Shown here one piece after another: positions 1 to 7,977 of a stretch of DNA of 27,528 nucleotides. The DNA is from JACZQZ01 sp046756945. Lineage in GTDB: Bacteria; Pseudomonadota; Alphaproteobacteria; Rhodospirillales; 2-02-FULL-58-16. Below the pieces are notes generated by a model. That model was not told the origin of the DNA, did not search any database, and worked only from the letters and a program-made list of their open reading frames with translations. Made by a program: the position numbers and the translations under genes. The stretch lies in the NCBI GenBank assembly GCA_046756945.1, contig JBHHXI010000024.1, positions 1 to 27,528 on the forward strand, read 5' to 3'. The number at the start of each line of letters is the position of its first letter. Position 1 is the first letter of the stretch.

Positions 1-67
1 GGGACACCTTACTTAATTGGTTCAATTAGAGATGACGATTTTGGGGGACAATTAAGTAAGGTGTCCC
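1..67. repeat. Perfect 18-bp inverted repeat with 31-bp loop
   Basis: Bases 1-18 and 50-67 are exact reverse complements (GGGACACCTTACTTAATT on the left arm) separated by 31 bases. The AT-rich arms stand out from the GC-rich surroundings. The element lies 12 bp beyond the stop of the minus-strand lyase gene at 80-988, so it could act as a 3' hairpin for that gene. It could equally be the edge of a dispersed or transposon-related repeat cut by the window boundary; the sequence left of base 1 is not visible. Confidence 0.7.
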
Positions 68-79
68 TTTATTTATTTA

Positions 80-988
80 TCACTCCCCGGCCTTGGGCAG
101 GACGCTTTTGGCGATTCCGGCGTCCAGCGCCTCATAGGCGTGGTAGTCGATGATCTCGTACAACTGTTCGCGGGTCTGCATGCGCCCGACCATCCCCTCG
201 GTGCCGCCTTCGGCCCTGATGTGGGCGTAGAGATCCTCGACGGCGCGGGCGGCGACCCTGAGCGAGGACGCCGGCCAGATGACGATGCGAAAGCCGAAGT
301 CCTGGAACTGCCGCGCCGTGAAGTGCGGCGTGCGGCCGAACTCCGTCATGTTGGCGAACAGGGGCGCGTCCACCGCCTCGGCGAAGGCGCGGAAGTCCTC
401 TTCCGAGGCCAGGGCCTCGGGAAAGATGATGTCCGCCCCCGCCTTGCGGTACAGGCGCCCCCGGTCGATGGCGTCGGCCAGACCGCCTGCCGCGGCGTCG
501 GTGCGGGCGATGATGCGCAAGTGCGTGCGCGCGCGGCGCGCCGCCCGCACCTTGGCCGCCATGTCCTCGGGCGCGACGAGGCGCTTGTCGCTGAGGTGGC
601 CGCACTTCTTGGGCAGCACCTGGTCCTCGATCTGCACGGCGGCCGCCCCCGCCGCCTCCAGCTCGCGCACCGTGCGCATGACGTTGATGGCTTCGCCATA
701 GCCCGTATCGCCGTCGACGATCAGGGGCAACTCGGTGGCGCGGTAGATGGCGCGGACAAAGAAGCACAGCTCCTCCAGCGTCATCACGCCGAGATCCGGC
801 AGGGCCAGGCTGGCGGTCAGCGCGCCGCCGGAAACATAGAGGGCCTGGAACCCCGCCCGCCTGGCAAGCAGGCCGGCAAGCGGGTTGTGGGCGCCCGGCA
901 CCTGGAGGATCTCCGGCCTTTCCAGCAGCGCCGCCAGGCGCTCGCCGGGCGGGCGCGACTCCCTGCTCTGTCCCTCCAGCCAGGTCAT
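80..988 (-). CDS. prpB: Methylisocitrate lyase / isocitrate lyase-PEP mutase family enzyme
   Basis: 302-residue protein of the isocitrate lyase/PEP mutase superfamily, a Mg-dependent TIM barrel cleaving C-C bonds of 2-hydroxy diacids. VDGDTGYG (about residues 91-98) is the metal/substrate loop and KKCGH (127-131) carries the catalytic Cys129, in the form typical of 2-methylisocitrate lyase (to pyruvate and succinate). Length fits PrpB, about 295 residues. ATG at 988 is preceded by GGGGAG at 9 nt spacing. It lies 24 bp after the carbamoylase gene on the same strand, so the two probably share a transcript. No methylcitrate synthase or dehydratase gene (prpC, prpD) is nearby, so the 2-methylcitrate cycle role is inferred from family motifs; another 2,3-dialkylmalate or oxaloacetate substrate is possible. 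Confidence 0.85.
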   Translation of the reverse strand: MTWLEGQSRESRPPGERLAALLERPEILQVPGAHNPLAGLLARRAGFQALYVSGGALTASLALPDLGVMTLEELCFFVRAIYRATELPLIVDGDTGYGEAINVMRTVRELEAAGAAAVQIEDQVLPKKCGHLSDKRLVAPEDMAAKVRAARRARTHLRIIARTDAAAGGLADAIDRGRLYRKAGADIIFPEALASEEDFRAFAEAVDAPLFANMTEFGRTPHFTARQFQDFGFRIVIWPASSLRVAARAVEDLYAHIRAEGGTEGMVGRMQTREQLYEIIDYHAYEALDAGIAKSVLPKAGE

Positions 989-1012
989 GGTCTCAAACTC
1001 CCCTACCCGCCC

Positions 1013-1948
1013 TCAGTCGGGCGCCACCGCGCCCGTGCGCTCGGCGATCAGGCGGTAATGCTCGGGCCGCCTGTGGGCGGCGAAATTGAACACGGTCTCC
1101 TTGATGAAGGCGCAATCGTCGAGATCGCATTCGGCAGTGATCAGCTCGTCGTCCAGGGTTTCGCACCGGGCCACGATCTCGCCGGTGGGCGCGACGATGA
1201 CGCTGCCGCCCAGCATGGGATGGCCGTCCTCGGTGCCGGCCTTTGCCACGCCGACGACCCAGGTACCGTTCTGGTACGCCCCGGCCTGCATGGACAGGTG
1301 ATTGTGGAACATGCGCACGTTTTCGGGCTCGTCCGACAACGCGTTCTCGGCCGGGGTGTTGTAGCCGAGAAGGACCATCTCGACCCCCTGCAACCCCATG
1401 ACGCGGTAGGTCTCGGGCCAGCGGCGGTCGTTGCAGATGCACATGCCGAAGACGCCGCCGAGCGTGCGCCACACCGGAAAGCCCAGGTTGCCGACCTCGA
1501 AATAGCGTTTTTCCAGGTGCTGGAATTTCCGCTCGGGGTCGTATTCGGCGTGCCCGGGAAGGTGCACCTTGCGGTACTTGCCGACGATCGTCCCCGTCTT
1601 GTCGACCAGGATCGCGGTGTTGTAGCGGTGCACCCCGCCCGCCTCTTCGGCGAGCTCGGCATAGCCGAGGCTGAACCCCAGCCCCATGGCGCGGGCCGCA
1701 TCGAACAGGGGCCGGGTTTCCGGGCCCGGCATTTCCCGCTCGAACCAGGAATCGATTTCCGCCTGGTCTTCCGAGTACCAGCGCGCAAAGAAGGTGGTCA
1801 GCGTGAGCTCGGGAAAGACGACCAGGTCACAGCCCCGGGCGTGGGCCCGGGCCATGAGATCGAGCATGCGCCCGACGGCGACGGCCCGGCCGTCGCCGCG
1901 CTGAATGGGGCCCAGCTGCGCCGCCCCGACGGTGAGAACCCTCGACAT
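1013..1948 (-). CDS. N-carbamoyl-D-amino-acid hydrolase (nitrilase superfamily)
   Basis: 311-residue carbon-nitrogen hydrolase that resembles Agrobacterium D-carbamoylase throughout and keeps its numbering of the catalytic triad: Glu47 (in VVFPEL), Lys127 (in KYRKVHLP) and Cys172 (in MCICND). The expected reaction is hydrolysis of N-carbamoyl-D-amino acids to D-amino acids, CO2 and ammonia, in the cytoplasm. The frame is open further upstream, but the ATG at 1948 follows a purine-rich GGGGAGGAG and gives the exact family length, so it is preferred. It is the first gene of a probable two-gene minus-strand unit with the lyase at 80-988. There is no hydantoinase or hydantoin racemase nearby. Family assignment is firm; the exact carbamoyl substrate is inferred. 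Confidence 0.88.
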   Translation of the reverse strand: MSRVLTVGAAQLGPIQRGDGRAVAVGRMLDLMARAHARGCDLVVFPELTLTTFFARWYSEDQAEIDSWFEREMPGPETRPLFDAARAMGLGFSLGYAELAEEAGGVHRYNTAILVDKTGTIVGKYRKVHLPGHAEYDPERKFQHLEKRYFEVGNLGFPVWRTLGGVFGMCICNDRRWPETYRVMGLQGVEMVLLGYNTPAENALSDEPENVRMFHNHLSMQAGAYQNGTWVVGVAKAGTEDGHPMLGGSVIVAPTGEIVARCETLDDELITAECDLDDCAFIKETVFNFAAHRRPEHYRLIAERTGAVAPD

Positions 1949-2081
1949 CTCCTCCCCATCCCCGCCGCGAAATCCGGCCCGTGCCGTCCCGGCGGAGTCT
2001 GGCAGCAACGGCCCGACCCTGTCGATGCATTTCTGCCCGGCGGGGCCGGCCGCATGACGGGCGCGCCGGATCGATGCACCA

Positions 2082-2095
2082 TTAAACTTTATTAA
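2082..2095. promoter_or_regulatory. TTAA-N6-TTAA motif, candidate CtrA-like site
   Basis: TTAA at 2082-2085 and TTAA at 2092-2095 (followed by CC) flank a 6-bp spacer in the AT-rich centre of the 172-bp gap between the divergent carbamoylase and Kef genes, 25 bp before the Kef ATG. The canonical alphaproteobacterial CtrA box has a 7-bp spacer, so this is a near match. The position in a divergent promoter is suitable; binding is inference. Confidence 0.3.
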
Positions 2096-2120
2096 CCTTC
2101 GCGATGGTAGAACGGACACC

Positions 2121-3500
2121 ATGGAAGCCGTTGCCGTGCATTCGAATCTGACCGGCATCGCCGTCGTCGTGCTGGCGGCGCTGCTGTGCGGCCTCGCCAT
2201 GGAGCGGCTGCGCCAGCCCGCCATCGTCGGCTACATCCTGGCCGGGGTGCTTTTGGGCCCCTCCGCCCTGGCCCTGGTGGGAAACCGCGACCAGATCGAC
2301 GTCCTGGCGGAACTGGGCGTGCTGATGCTGCTCTTCGTCATCGGCATGGAGCTCTCGCTCCGCGTCTTCCGGCGGCTGTGGCGCCTGGCGGTGACCGCCA
2401 CCCTTTTCCAGATCGGCGCCTCGACCACGGTCATGCTGGTGCTGTCCAGGCTTTTCGGCTGGCCGCTCGGGCTGTCGCTCCTGCTCGGTTTCGTGGTGGC
2501 GCTGTCCAGCACCGCCGTCGCCATCAAGGTGCTGGAAGACGTGGGCGAGCTGCGCACCCGGGCCGGCCGCATCACCATCGGCGTGCTTGTCGCCCAGGAC
2601 CTGGCCGTGGTGCCCATGATGCTGATCCTCGCCGCGGCGGCCGAGGGCCGCTTCGACTGGATGGCGATAACCAAGATCACGGCGTCGGTGGCGTTCCTCG
2701 CCGCCCTCATCTGGTTCTTGAGCAGCGGCCGCAAGGTGCGCCTGCCGTTGGCGGGCATGGTCGCCGGCCATATGGACCTGAGGCCGCTGGCGGCGCTGGC
2801 GTTCTGCTTCGGAACGTCGGCGTTGTCGGGCCTGCTCGGGCTGTCGGCGGCCTATGGGGCGTTTCTCGCCGGGCTCATCATCGGCAACAGCACCGAACGC
2901 CGTGTGATGGTCGAGGCCACCCGGCCCATACAAAGCATCCTGATGATGATCTTCTTCCTGTCCATCGGGCTGCTCATCGACCTTCCCTACATCTGGGCCA
3001 ACCTGGGCCCCGTGCTGATGCTGTTCTTCCTGGTCACGGTGTTCAAGACGACCCTGAACGTCGGTATCCTCAGGGCGTTGGGCCAGCCCTGGCAACGCGC
3101 CTTCCTGGCCGGCATCATGCTGGCCCAGATCGGCGAGTTCTCCTTCCTGCTCTCCATCGTCGGCGTCGAGCATGGGATCATCAGCCGCGCCGACAGCCGC
3201 GTCGTGGTGGCGGTGACGGCCATGAGCCTCGCCTTGAGCCCGCTGTGGGTGATCACCGCGCGGCGCCTGCGCGACCTGGCGGCGGCCGGCATCACGTCCC
3301 TGGGCGAGATCCTGCGGCTGGTCTACAGACCGGAAGTGGACATGGTCGCCGATACCCTGGACGGAACGCGCCTGTGGACGACGGTGACGAGGCGCCGCGT
3401 CGGCGCGTTCTTCCGCCGGCGGCAGGAACGGTTGCGCGCCGGAGCCGCCGCCGCCGCCAAGGGAAAGGCCGCCGCCCCCCCCAAAAGGTCCCATGCCTGA
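2121..3500 (+). CDS. Kef-type monovalent cation:proton antiporter (CPA2)
   Basis: 459-residue integral membrane protein with about 12 hydrophobic segments over residues 10-390. CPA2/Na_H_Exchanger hallmarks are GYILAGVLLGP near residue 37, SSTAVAIKVLED near 130, and AQDLAVVP with the conserved ion-path Asp. It probably exchanges K+ or Na+ for H+ across the inner membrane. Unlike KefB/KefC it has no C-terminal TrkA-N (RCK) domain; the last 60 or so residues are a basic, Ala/Lys/Arg-rich cytoplasmic tail. ATG at 2121 has only a weak ribosome site. The 3' end overlaps rnhB by 8 bp, indicating translational coupling. Ion specificity cannot be read from sequence. Confidence 0.85.
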   Translation: MEAVAVHSNLTGIAVVVLAALLCGLAMERLRQPAIVGYILAGVLLGPSALALVGNRDQIDVLAELGVLMLLFVIGMELSLRVFRRLWRLAVTATLFQIGASTTVMLVLSRLFGWPLGLSLLLGFVVALSSTAVAIKVLEDVGELRTRAGRITIGVLVAQDLAVVPMMLILAAAAEGRFDWMAITKITASVAFLAALIWFLSSGRKVRLPLAGMVAGHMDLRPLAALAFCFGTSALSGLLGLSAAYGAFLAGLIIGNSTERRVMVEATRPIQSILMMIFFLSIGLLIDLPYIWANLGPVLMLFFLVTVFKTTLNVGILRALGQPWQRAFLAGIMLAQIGEFSFLLSIVGVEHGIISRADSRVVVAVTAMSLALSPLWVITARRLRDLAAAGITSLGEILRLVYRPEVDMVADTLDGTRLWTTVTRRRVGAFFRRRQERLRAGAAAAAKGKAAAPPKRSHA

Positions 3501-4107
3501 CTTCGCCCTGGAAGAGGCGGCCGGCGGCACAATCGCAGGGATCGACGAGGCGGGGCGCGGGCCCTGGGCCGGCCCGGTGGTGGCCGGCGCCGTGATCCTG
3601 GATCGTCGAACCCTGCCCGCGGACCTGCGCGACGGCCTCGACGATTCCAAGGTGCTGTCGCGGCGGCGGCGCGCCGGGCTCTATGAAATCCTGTGCCGGA
3701 CGGCGCGCATCGGCGTCGGCCGGGCCGAGGTGGGCGAGATCGACTCGGTCAACATCCTGGGCGCCACCATGCTGGCCATGGCGCGGTCCGTCAGCGCGCT
3801 GGGCGTCACCCCCGACCTGGCGCTGGTCGACGGCAACCGCGAACCGGCGCTGCCGTGCCCGGTACGGTGCGTGGTCAAGGGGGACCGGCGCAGCCTGTCC
3901 ATTGCCGCCGCCTCCATCGTCGCCAAGGTGAGCCGGGACGGCATCATGGCCGAGCTGGCCCGGGCCTTTCCGGGCTACGGCTGGGAACGCAACGCCGGCT
4001 ATGGGACGCCCGAGCACCGCGCCGCCCTGGAGCGCCTGGGCGTGACCCCGCACCACCGCCGGAGCTTCGCGCCAATACACAAGATATTGCGCGGCGATGC
4101 CGGCTGA
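3493..4107 (+). CDS. rnhB: Ribonuclease HII
   Basis: 204-residue RNase HII, which cleaves the RNA strand of RNA-DNA hybrids and starts removal of single ribonucleotides from DNA. Motif I IDEAGRGPWAGPVVAGA supplies Asp18 and Glu19; Asp113 lies in LALVDGN and Asp149 in IVAKVSRD, completing the DEDD metal site. The C-terminal GYGTPEHRAALERLGVTPHHR segment is also typical. Length matches the family (about 200). ATG at 3493 sits inside the end of the antiporter gene (8-bp overlap, different frame). rnhB directly before ccrM is a familiar alphaproteobacterial arrangement. Confidence 0.95.
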   Translation: MPDFALEEAAGGTIAGIDEAGRGPWAGPVVAGAVILDRRTLPADLRDGLDDSKVLSRRRRAGLYEILCRTARIGVGRAEVGEIDSVNILGATMLAMARSVSALGVTPDLALVDGNREPALPCPVRCVVKGDRRSLSIAAASIVAKVSRDGIMAELARAFPGYGWERNAGYGTPEHRAALERLGVTPHHRRSFAPIHKILRGDAG

Positions 4108-4227
4108 CTCCAACATATTGGTGTACCGGTGGCTCATAACCCGTTGAATCCATTTAATTCTTGACGCCGAGTCCCCCCTCGCCCATGCTTTTCGGCATGG
4201 GAGGGCGAAAAAAAACCTTTGTGAATC
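4106..4227. promoter_or_regulatory. Cluster of four GANTC methylation sites at the ccrM promoter/start
   Basis: GANTC occurs at 4106-4110 (GACTC, overlapping the rnhB stop), 4146-4150 (GAATC), 4169-4173 (GAGTC) and 4223-4227 (GAATC): four sites in 122 bp, where base composition near 67 percent GC predicts about one per 340 bp. GANTC is the sequence methylated by the CcrM encoded just downstream, and in Caulobacter the ccrM leader also carries GANTC sites that affect its transcription. A loose TTGA-N6-TTAA lies at 4144-4157. The autoregulatory role here is inferred. Confidence 0.55.
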
Positions 4228-5282
4228 AAGTTCTTGTCGGGGACTGCCTGGACCTGATGGCGGACATGGACGAGGCGTCGGTGGACGCGGTCTTCGCCGA
4301 TCCGCCGTACAACCTGCAGCTCGACGGGGAACTCCTGCGCCCCAACAACACGGCCGTGGACGGCGTCGATCAGGCGTGGGACCGGTTCGACGGCTTCGCC
4401 GCCTATGACCGCTTCACCGCGGCCTGGCTTTCCGCCGTGCGCCGCGTGCTCAAGCCCGAGGGAACCCTTTGGGTGATCGGCACCTACCACAACATCTACC
4501 GGGTCGGCGCCACCCTCCAGGACCTGGACTTCTGGATTCTCAACGACGTCATCTGGCGCAAGACCAACCCCATGCCCAACTTCCGCGGCCGGCGCTTCAC
4601 CAATGCCCACGAAACCCTGATCTGGTGCGCCCGCGACAAGGAGTCGCGCTACCGTTTCAACTACGAGGCGATGAAGGCCCTGAACGACGATCTGCAGATG
4701 CGCAGCGACTGGCTGCTGCCGCTGTGCACCGGGCGCGAGCGCCTCAAGGTGAACGGCCGCAAGGCCCACCCCACCCAGAAACCCGAGGCCCTGTTGCACC
4801 GGGTGATCCTGGCCTCGACGGAGGTTGGCGGCGTCATCCTGGATCCGTTCTTCGGCACCGGCACCACGGGCGTCGTGGCCAAGCGGCTGGGACGGGACTT
4901 CATCGGCATCGAACGGAACCCCGAATACGCCGCCCTCGCCCGAAAGCGCCTGGCACGGGTCCGCGAAACGCCCGAGCCCGGCCTGCTCAGCACCCCGTCC
5001 AGGCGGCGCGAAGCGCGCATCCCCTTCGGCTGGCTGGTGGAGCGCGGCCTGCTCACGCCGGGACAGGTGCTGTACGACCAGCGCCGCCGCTACAGCGCCC
5101 GGGTGCGCGCCGACGGCTCGCTGGTCGCCGCCGATTTCCGCGGCTCCATCCACCAGGTCGGCGCCTACGTGCAGAAGGCCCCGGCCTGCAACGGCTGGCA
5201 GTTCTGGTGCATGGACGTAAAAGGCACGCTGGTCTCCATCGACGTGCTGCGCCAGAAGGTGCGCGCCGAAACCCCCCTCTGA
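4185..5282 (+). CDS. ccrM: CcrM-type adenine-N6 DNA methyltransferase (GANTC)
   Basis: Beta-class N6-adenine methyltransferase close to Caulobacter CcrM along its length. Catalytic motif IV DPPYNLQL is at about residues 39-46, the NPMPNFRGRRF and QMRSDWLLPLCTG blocks are characteristic of CcrM, and the SAM-binding motif FFGTGTTG is near residue 222. The C-terminal 80 or so residues (from VERGLLTPGQVLY) form the RAMA-type domain needed by CcrM for DNA recognition. It should methylate A in GANTC and mark replication state. Start choice is uncertain: TTG 4161, ATG 4185, ATG 4197 and GTG 4221 are all in frame and none has a good ribosome site; 4185 and 4197 best fit the family N-terminus. It converges with cphA, 25 bp apart. 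Confidence 0.93.
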   Translation: MLFGMGGRKKTFVNQVLVGDCLDLMADMDEASVDAVFADPPYNLQLDGELLRPNNTAVDGVDQAWDRFDGFAAYDRFTAAWLSAVRRVLKPEGTLWVIGTYHNIYRVGATLQDLDFWILNDVIWRKTNPMPNFRGRRFTNAHETLIWCARDKESRYRFNYEAMKALNDDLQMRSDWLLPLCTGRERLKVNGRKAHPTQKPEALLHRVILASTEVGGVILDPFFGTGTTGVVAKRLGRDFIGIERNPEYAALARKRLARVRETPEPGLLSTPSRRREARIPFGWLVERGLLTPGQVLYDQRRRYSARVRADGSLVAADFRGSIHQVGAYVQKAPACNGWQFWCMDVKGTLVSIDVLRQKVRAETPL

Positions 5283-5307
5283 TACCAAGGAGCCCCGGCG
5301 GTGCGCT

Positions 5308-7977
5308 CTACGGCGCCCGAGCCCCGTCGGCGGCGCCGCCGAACTCGGTGATCTGCTTCCAGCTGCGGGCGGCGTCGGAAGCGAGAATCAGCACCAGATC
5401 ACCGGCCCCGGCCATGTCGAGCGCCGCCGCCACCGCCTTTTCCTCGTCGGGGATCGTTGTGATGCACTCCTGGGCGACGCCGGCGGCGATCAAGCCGTCG
5501 CGCAGAAGACCGGGCACTTCGTCCGGCCCGCGGCCGCGCAGATCGTCGTTGCGGGTGCAGATGTAATGGTCGAAAGCACCGCCGGCGGCGCGCCCCACTT
5601 CGGCGTAATGCTCGTCCCGGCGGTTGCCTATCGATTGGAGCACGCAGAGCCGGCGGCCGGTGGTCCGCAGGCGCTCCGCCAGGCGGCGCATGGCGCTGAC
5701 GCCGCGCGCGTTGTGCGCGTAGTCGAGGATCACCGTGAACGGGTGTCCGTCGAAGATATTCATCCGCCCCGGCGCCAGGGCGAAGGTGCAGGCGAAGGTG
5801 CTCAGGCCGTCGCCGATGTCCTCCGCTTTGGCCCCCAGGCCGTAGGCGATGGCGGTCGCGAACAGGGCGTTCTCGACATTGTGCTGGGCGAGACCTTCGA
5901 GGGCGGCGGGAATCCTGTTGGCGGGCACCACCGGCGTATCCACGCCTTGGTCGTATACGGTCACCGTCGGCCCGTTCTCGCCTTGCGCCAGCACCACGGC
6001 GCGGCCCCCGTCGCCGACGTGCCGGGCGACCAGCGGATGGGCGGCGTCCATGGTGACGTAACAGACGTGCCTGGCCTTGGTGTGATCCGCCATGCCCAGG
6101 CATAATGCGTCGTCGGCGTTGAGCACGGCGGTGTCCCGCGCCACCTGGACGACGACGCGTTTGACCTCTGCCATCTGTTCCAGGGTGTCGACGCCATCCA
6201 TGCCGAGATGGTCGGTGGCCACGTTGAGCACGGCGCCGACGTCGCAGGACTCGTACCCCATGCCGGCGCGAATGAGGCCACCGCGCGCGGTTTCCAGCAC
6301 CGCCATGTCGGTCCGTGGGTGGCGCAGGATCACATGTGCCCCGCGGCCGCCGGCCCAATCGCCGGCCACGATCAGATCGTCATCCACGTAAATGCCGTCG
6401 CTTGTGACAAGACCGACGGTCGTCCCCGCCTGCCGGAAAATATGCGCCACCATTCGGCATGTGGTGGTCTTGCCGTTGGTGCCGGTAACGGCGGCGATGG
6501 GAAAATGGCTGGACGTTCCCGGCGGGAACAGCATGTCGAGGATGGGCCCGACGACGTCGGGGGAATTGCCTTCGGCCACCCAATGGGGGCGTAATCCGGG
6601 CGAGGCGTTGACCTCGCAGATGGCGCCGCCAACGTCCCTGTACGACCGGCTGATGTCGGTGCTCAGGAAATCGACTCCGGCCACGTCCAGTCCCATGCCT
6701 TCGGCGGCGCGGACGGCCATCTCACGGTTGTCGGGATGGACCCGGTCGGTCACGTCGATGGCGGTGCCGCCGGTGTGGATATTGGCGGTGCGGCACAGGG
6801 TGACGATTTCGCCCTTCGACGGGACCGTCTTGCCCGTGTATCCGACCGCGGCCAGCATGCGCTCCGTTTCCTCGCCCATTTCAAGGCGGACCAGCAGTTT
6901 GGCGAATCCGATGCCGCGCCTTGGGTCGCGGTTGATCTCGTCGATCAGCTCTTCGATGGTGTGCACGCCATCGCCGACCACGTGGGCGGGCACGCGCCTG
7001 GCGACGGCGATCAACGCCCCGTCGACGACCAGCATGCGGTGGTCGTCGCCCTCGATGAAACGTTCGACGACGACGAGGGGACCGTGCGCGGCCGCCTGCG
7101 CGAAGGCGGCGCTCACCCCCTCGGCGTCGGTCAGAGCGATGCCGATGGCCATGCCTTGCTTGCCGCGGCTCGGCTTGACCACCACCGGATAGCCGATGGC
7201 CTCGGCGGCCCGCACCGCGTCCCGGGCGCTCCCCACCAGCCGCTGGCGTGGGACCGGAAGGAGAAGGTCGCCCAGGATGCCGGCCGTGAACGCCTTGTCC
7301 TTCGAGAACTGGGCGCCGATATAGCCGGTGCCGCTGGTAACCGTCTCATGGATTCGTTTCTGGAACCGGCCGTATCCGAGCTGGACGGAACGGTGCCGGC
7401 GGTGGAGGCGGAACCAGGGAATACCGCGGACCTCTGCGGCGTGCACCAGGGCCAGCGTGGTTTGATCGAGGGCCTGGGATTCGGCGAAGCGGGCGAAATT
7501 CTCCCGGTCGCGGGCGAAATCGTAGTCGGCGGACGCGCCGTCGGCGGGCCCCGACGCGGACCGCACAAGGTGGTGGATCAACGCCAACGCCAGGCGCCCG
7601 GCGGCGAGGCCGATGAAGCCCTCCTGATACTCGTAGACCACGTCGTAGACACCGTCAGAGCCGGCGGCGCGTGTCGCGCCAAAGCCGACCTCGGCGCCGA
7701 CCAGCCTTTGCACCTCGAGGGCGGCATGTTCCATGACGTGAGCGAGCGAAACGCCCGCATCTTCGCGCAGGCGCCGGGCGAAATCCGCCGGCGCGCCGTC
7801 CGCGCCGCCGCGCCGGTCAAGGCCGGGCAGGCAATCCAGCAGGCCGTCGACAAAGGGCGCGCCAAGCCGTCCGGTCGGCCAGTCCTCAAGCTCCCCGAGG
7901 TCGATCCGGAAACGAATCACGGGAACAGGGGCGTAGACGTTCGGCCCCCTATAGACCGATAACCCGGTGACCTTCAT
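5308..7977 (-). CDS. cphA: Cyanophycin synthetase
   Basis: 889-residue three-domain ligase that polymerises Asp and Arg into cyanophycin (multi-L-arginyl-poly-L-aspartate), a cytoplasmic nitrogen store. Residues 1 to about 200 are the N-terminal CphA domain, about 220-480 the ATP-grasp domain (from GTGYIGAQFSKDKAFT, through VVKPSRGKQGMAIGI, to VNASPGLRPHW), and from about 490 the Mur-ligase-like domain with P-loop GTNGKTT at 499-505 (Lys503). Length matches canonical CphA1 (about 870-900). ATG at 7977 begins MKVTGLSVYRGPNVYA, typical of family N-termini. No cyanophycinase, isoaspartyl dipeptidase or CphA2 is in the window. It is divergent from the secreted amidohydrolase-like pair, across a 313-bp gap holding an inverted repeat. 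Confidence 0.95.
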   Translation of the reverse strand: MKVTGLSVYRGPNVYAPVPVIRFRIDLGELEDWPTGRLGAPFVDGLLDCLPGLDRRGGADGAPADFARRLREDAGVSLAHVMEHAALEVQRLVGAEVGFGATRAAGSDGVYDVVYEYQEGFIGLAAGRLALALIHHLVRSASGPADGASADYDFARDRENFARFAESQALDQTTLALVHAAEVRGIPWFRLHRRHRSVQLGYGRFQKRIHETVTSGTGYIGAQFSKDKAFTAGILGDLLLPVPRQRLVGSARDAVRAAEAIGYPVVVKPSRGKQGMAIGIALTDAEGVSAAFAQAAAHGPLVVVERFIEGDDHRMLVVDGALIAVARRVPAHVVGDGVHTIEELIDEINRDPRRGIGFAKLLVRLEMGEETERMLAAVGYTGKTVPSKGEIVTLCRTANIHTGGTAIDVTDRVHPDNREMAVRAAEGMGLDVAGVDFLSTDISRSYRDVGGAICEVNASPGLRPHWVAEGNSPDVVGPILDMLFPPGTSSHFPIAAVTGTNGKTTTCRMVAHIFRQAGTTVGLVTSDGIYVDDDLIVAGDWAGGRGAHVILRHPRTDMAVLETARGGLIRAGMGYESCDVGAVLNVATDHLGMDGVDTLEQMAEVKRVVVQVARDTAVLNADDALCLGMADHTKARHVCYVTMDAAHPLVARHVGDGGRAVVLAQGENGPTVTVYDQGVDTPVVPANRIPAALEGLAQHNVENALFATAIAYGLGAKAEDIGDGLSTFACTFALAPGRMNIFDGHPFTVILDYAHNARGVSAMRRLAERLRTTGRRLCVLQSIGNRRDEHYAEVGRAAGGAFDHYICTRNDDLRGRGPDEVPGLLRDGLIAAGVAQECITTIPDEEKAVAAALDMAGAGDLVLILASDAARSWKQITEFGGAADGARAP

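Noticed and set aside
140..2095. Very long open plus-strand frame antisense to the lyase and carbamoylase genes
   Set aside because: It has no recognisable motif, is rich in Arg, Gly and Ala, and spans two well-supported genes on the other strand; a usual product of high GC content.
2082..3650. Minus-strand frame opposite the Kef antiporter with a Gly/His/Gln-rich translation
   Set aside because: Shadow of the antiporter; no signal peptide, domain or plausible start site.
4144..4157. TTGA-N6-TTAA as a CtrA site for ccrM
   Set aside because: Two departures from consensus (TTGA half-site and 6-bp spacer); too weak to annotate separately, although its position is suggestive.
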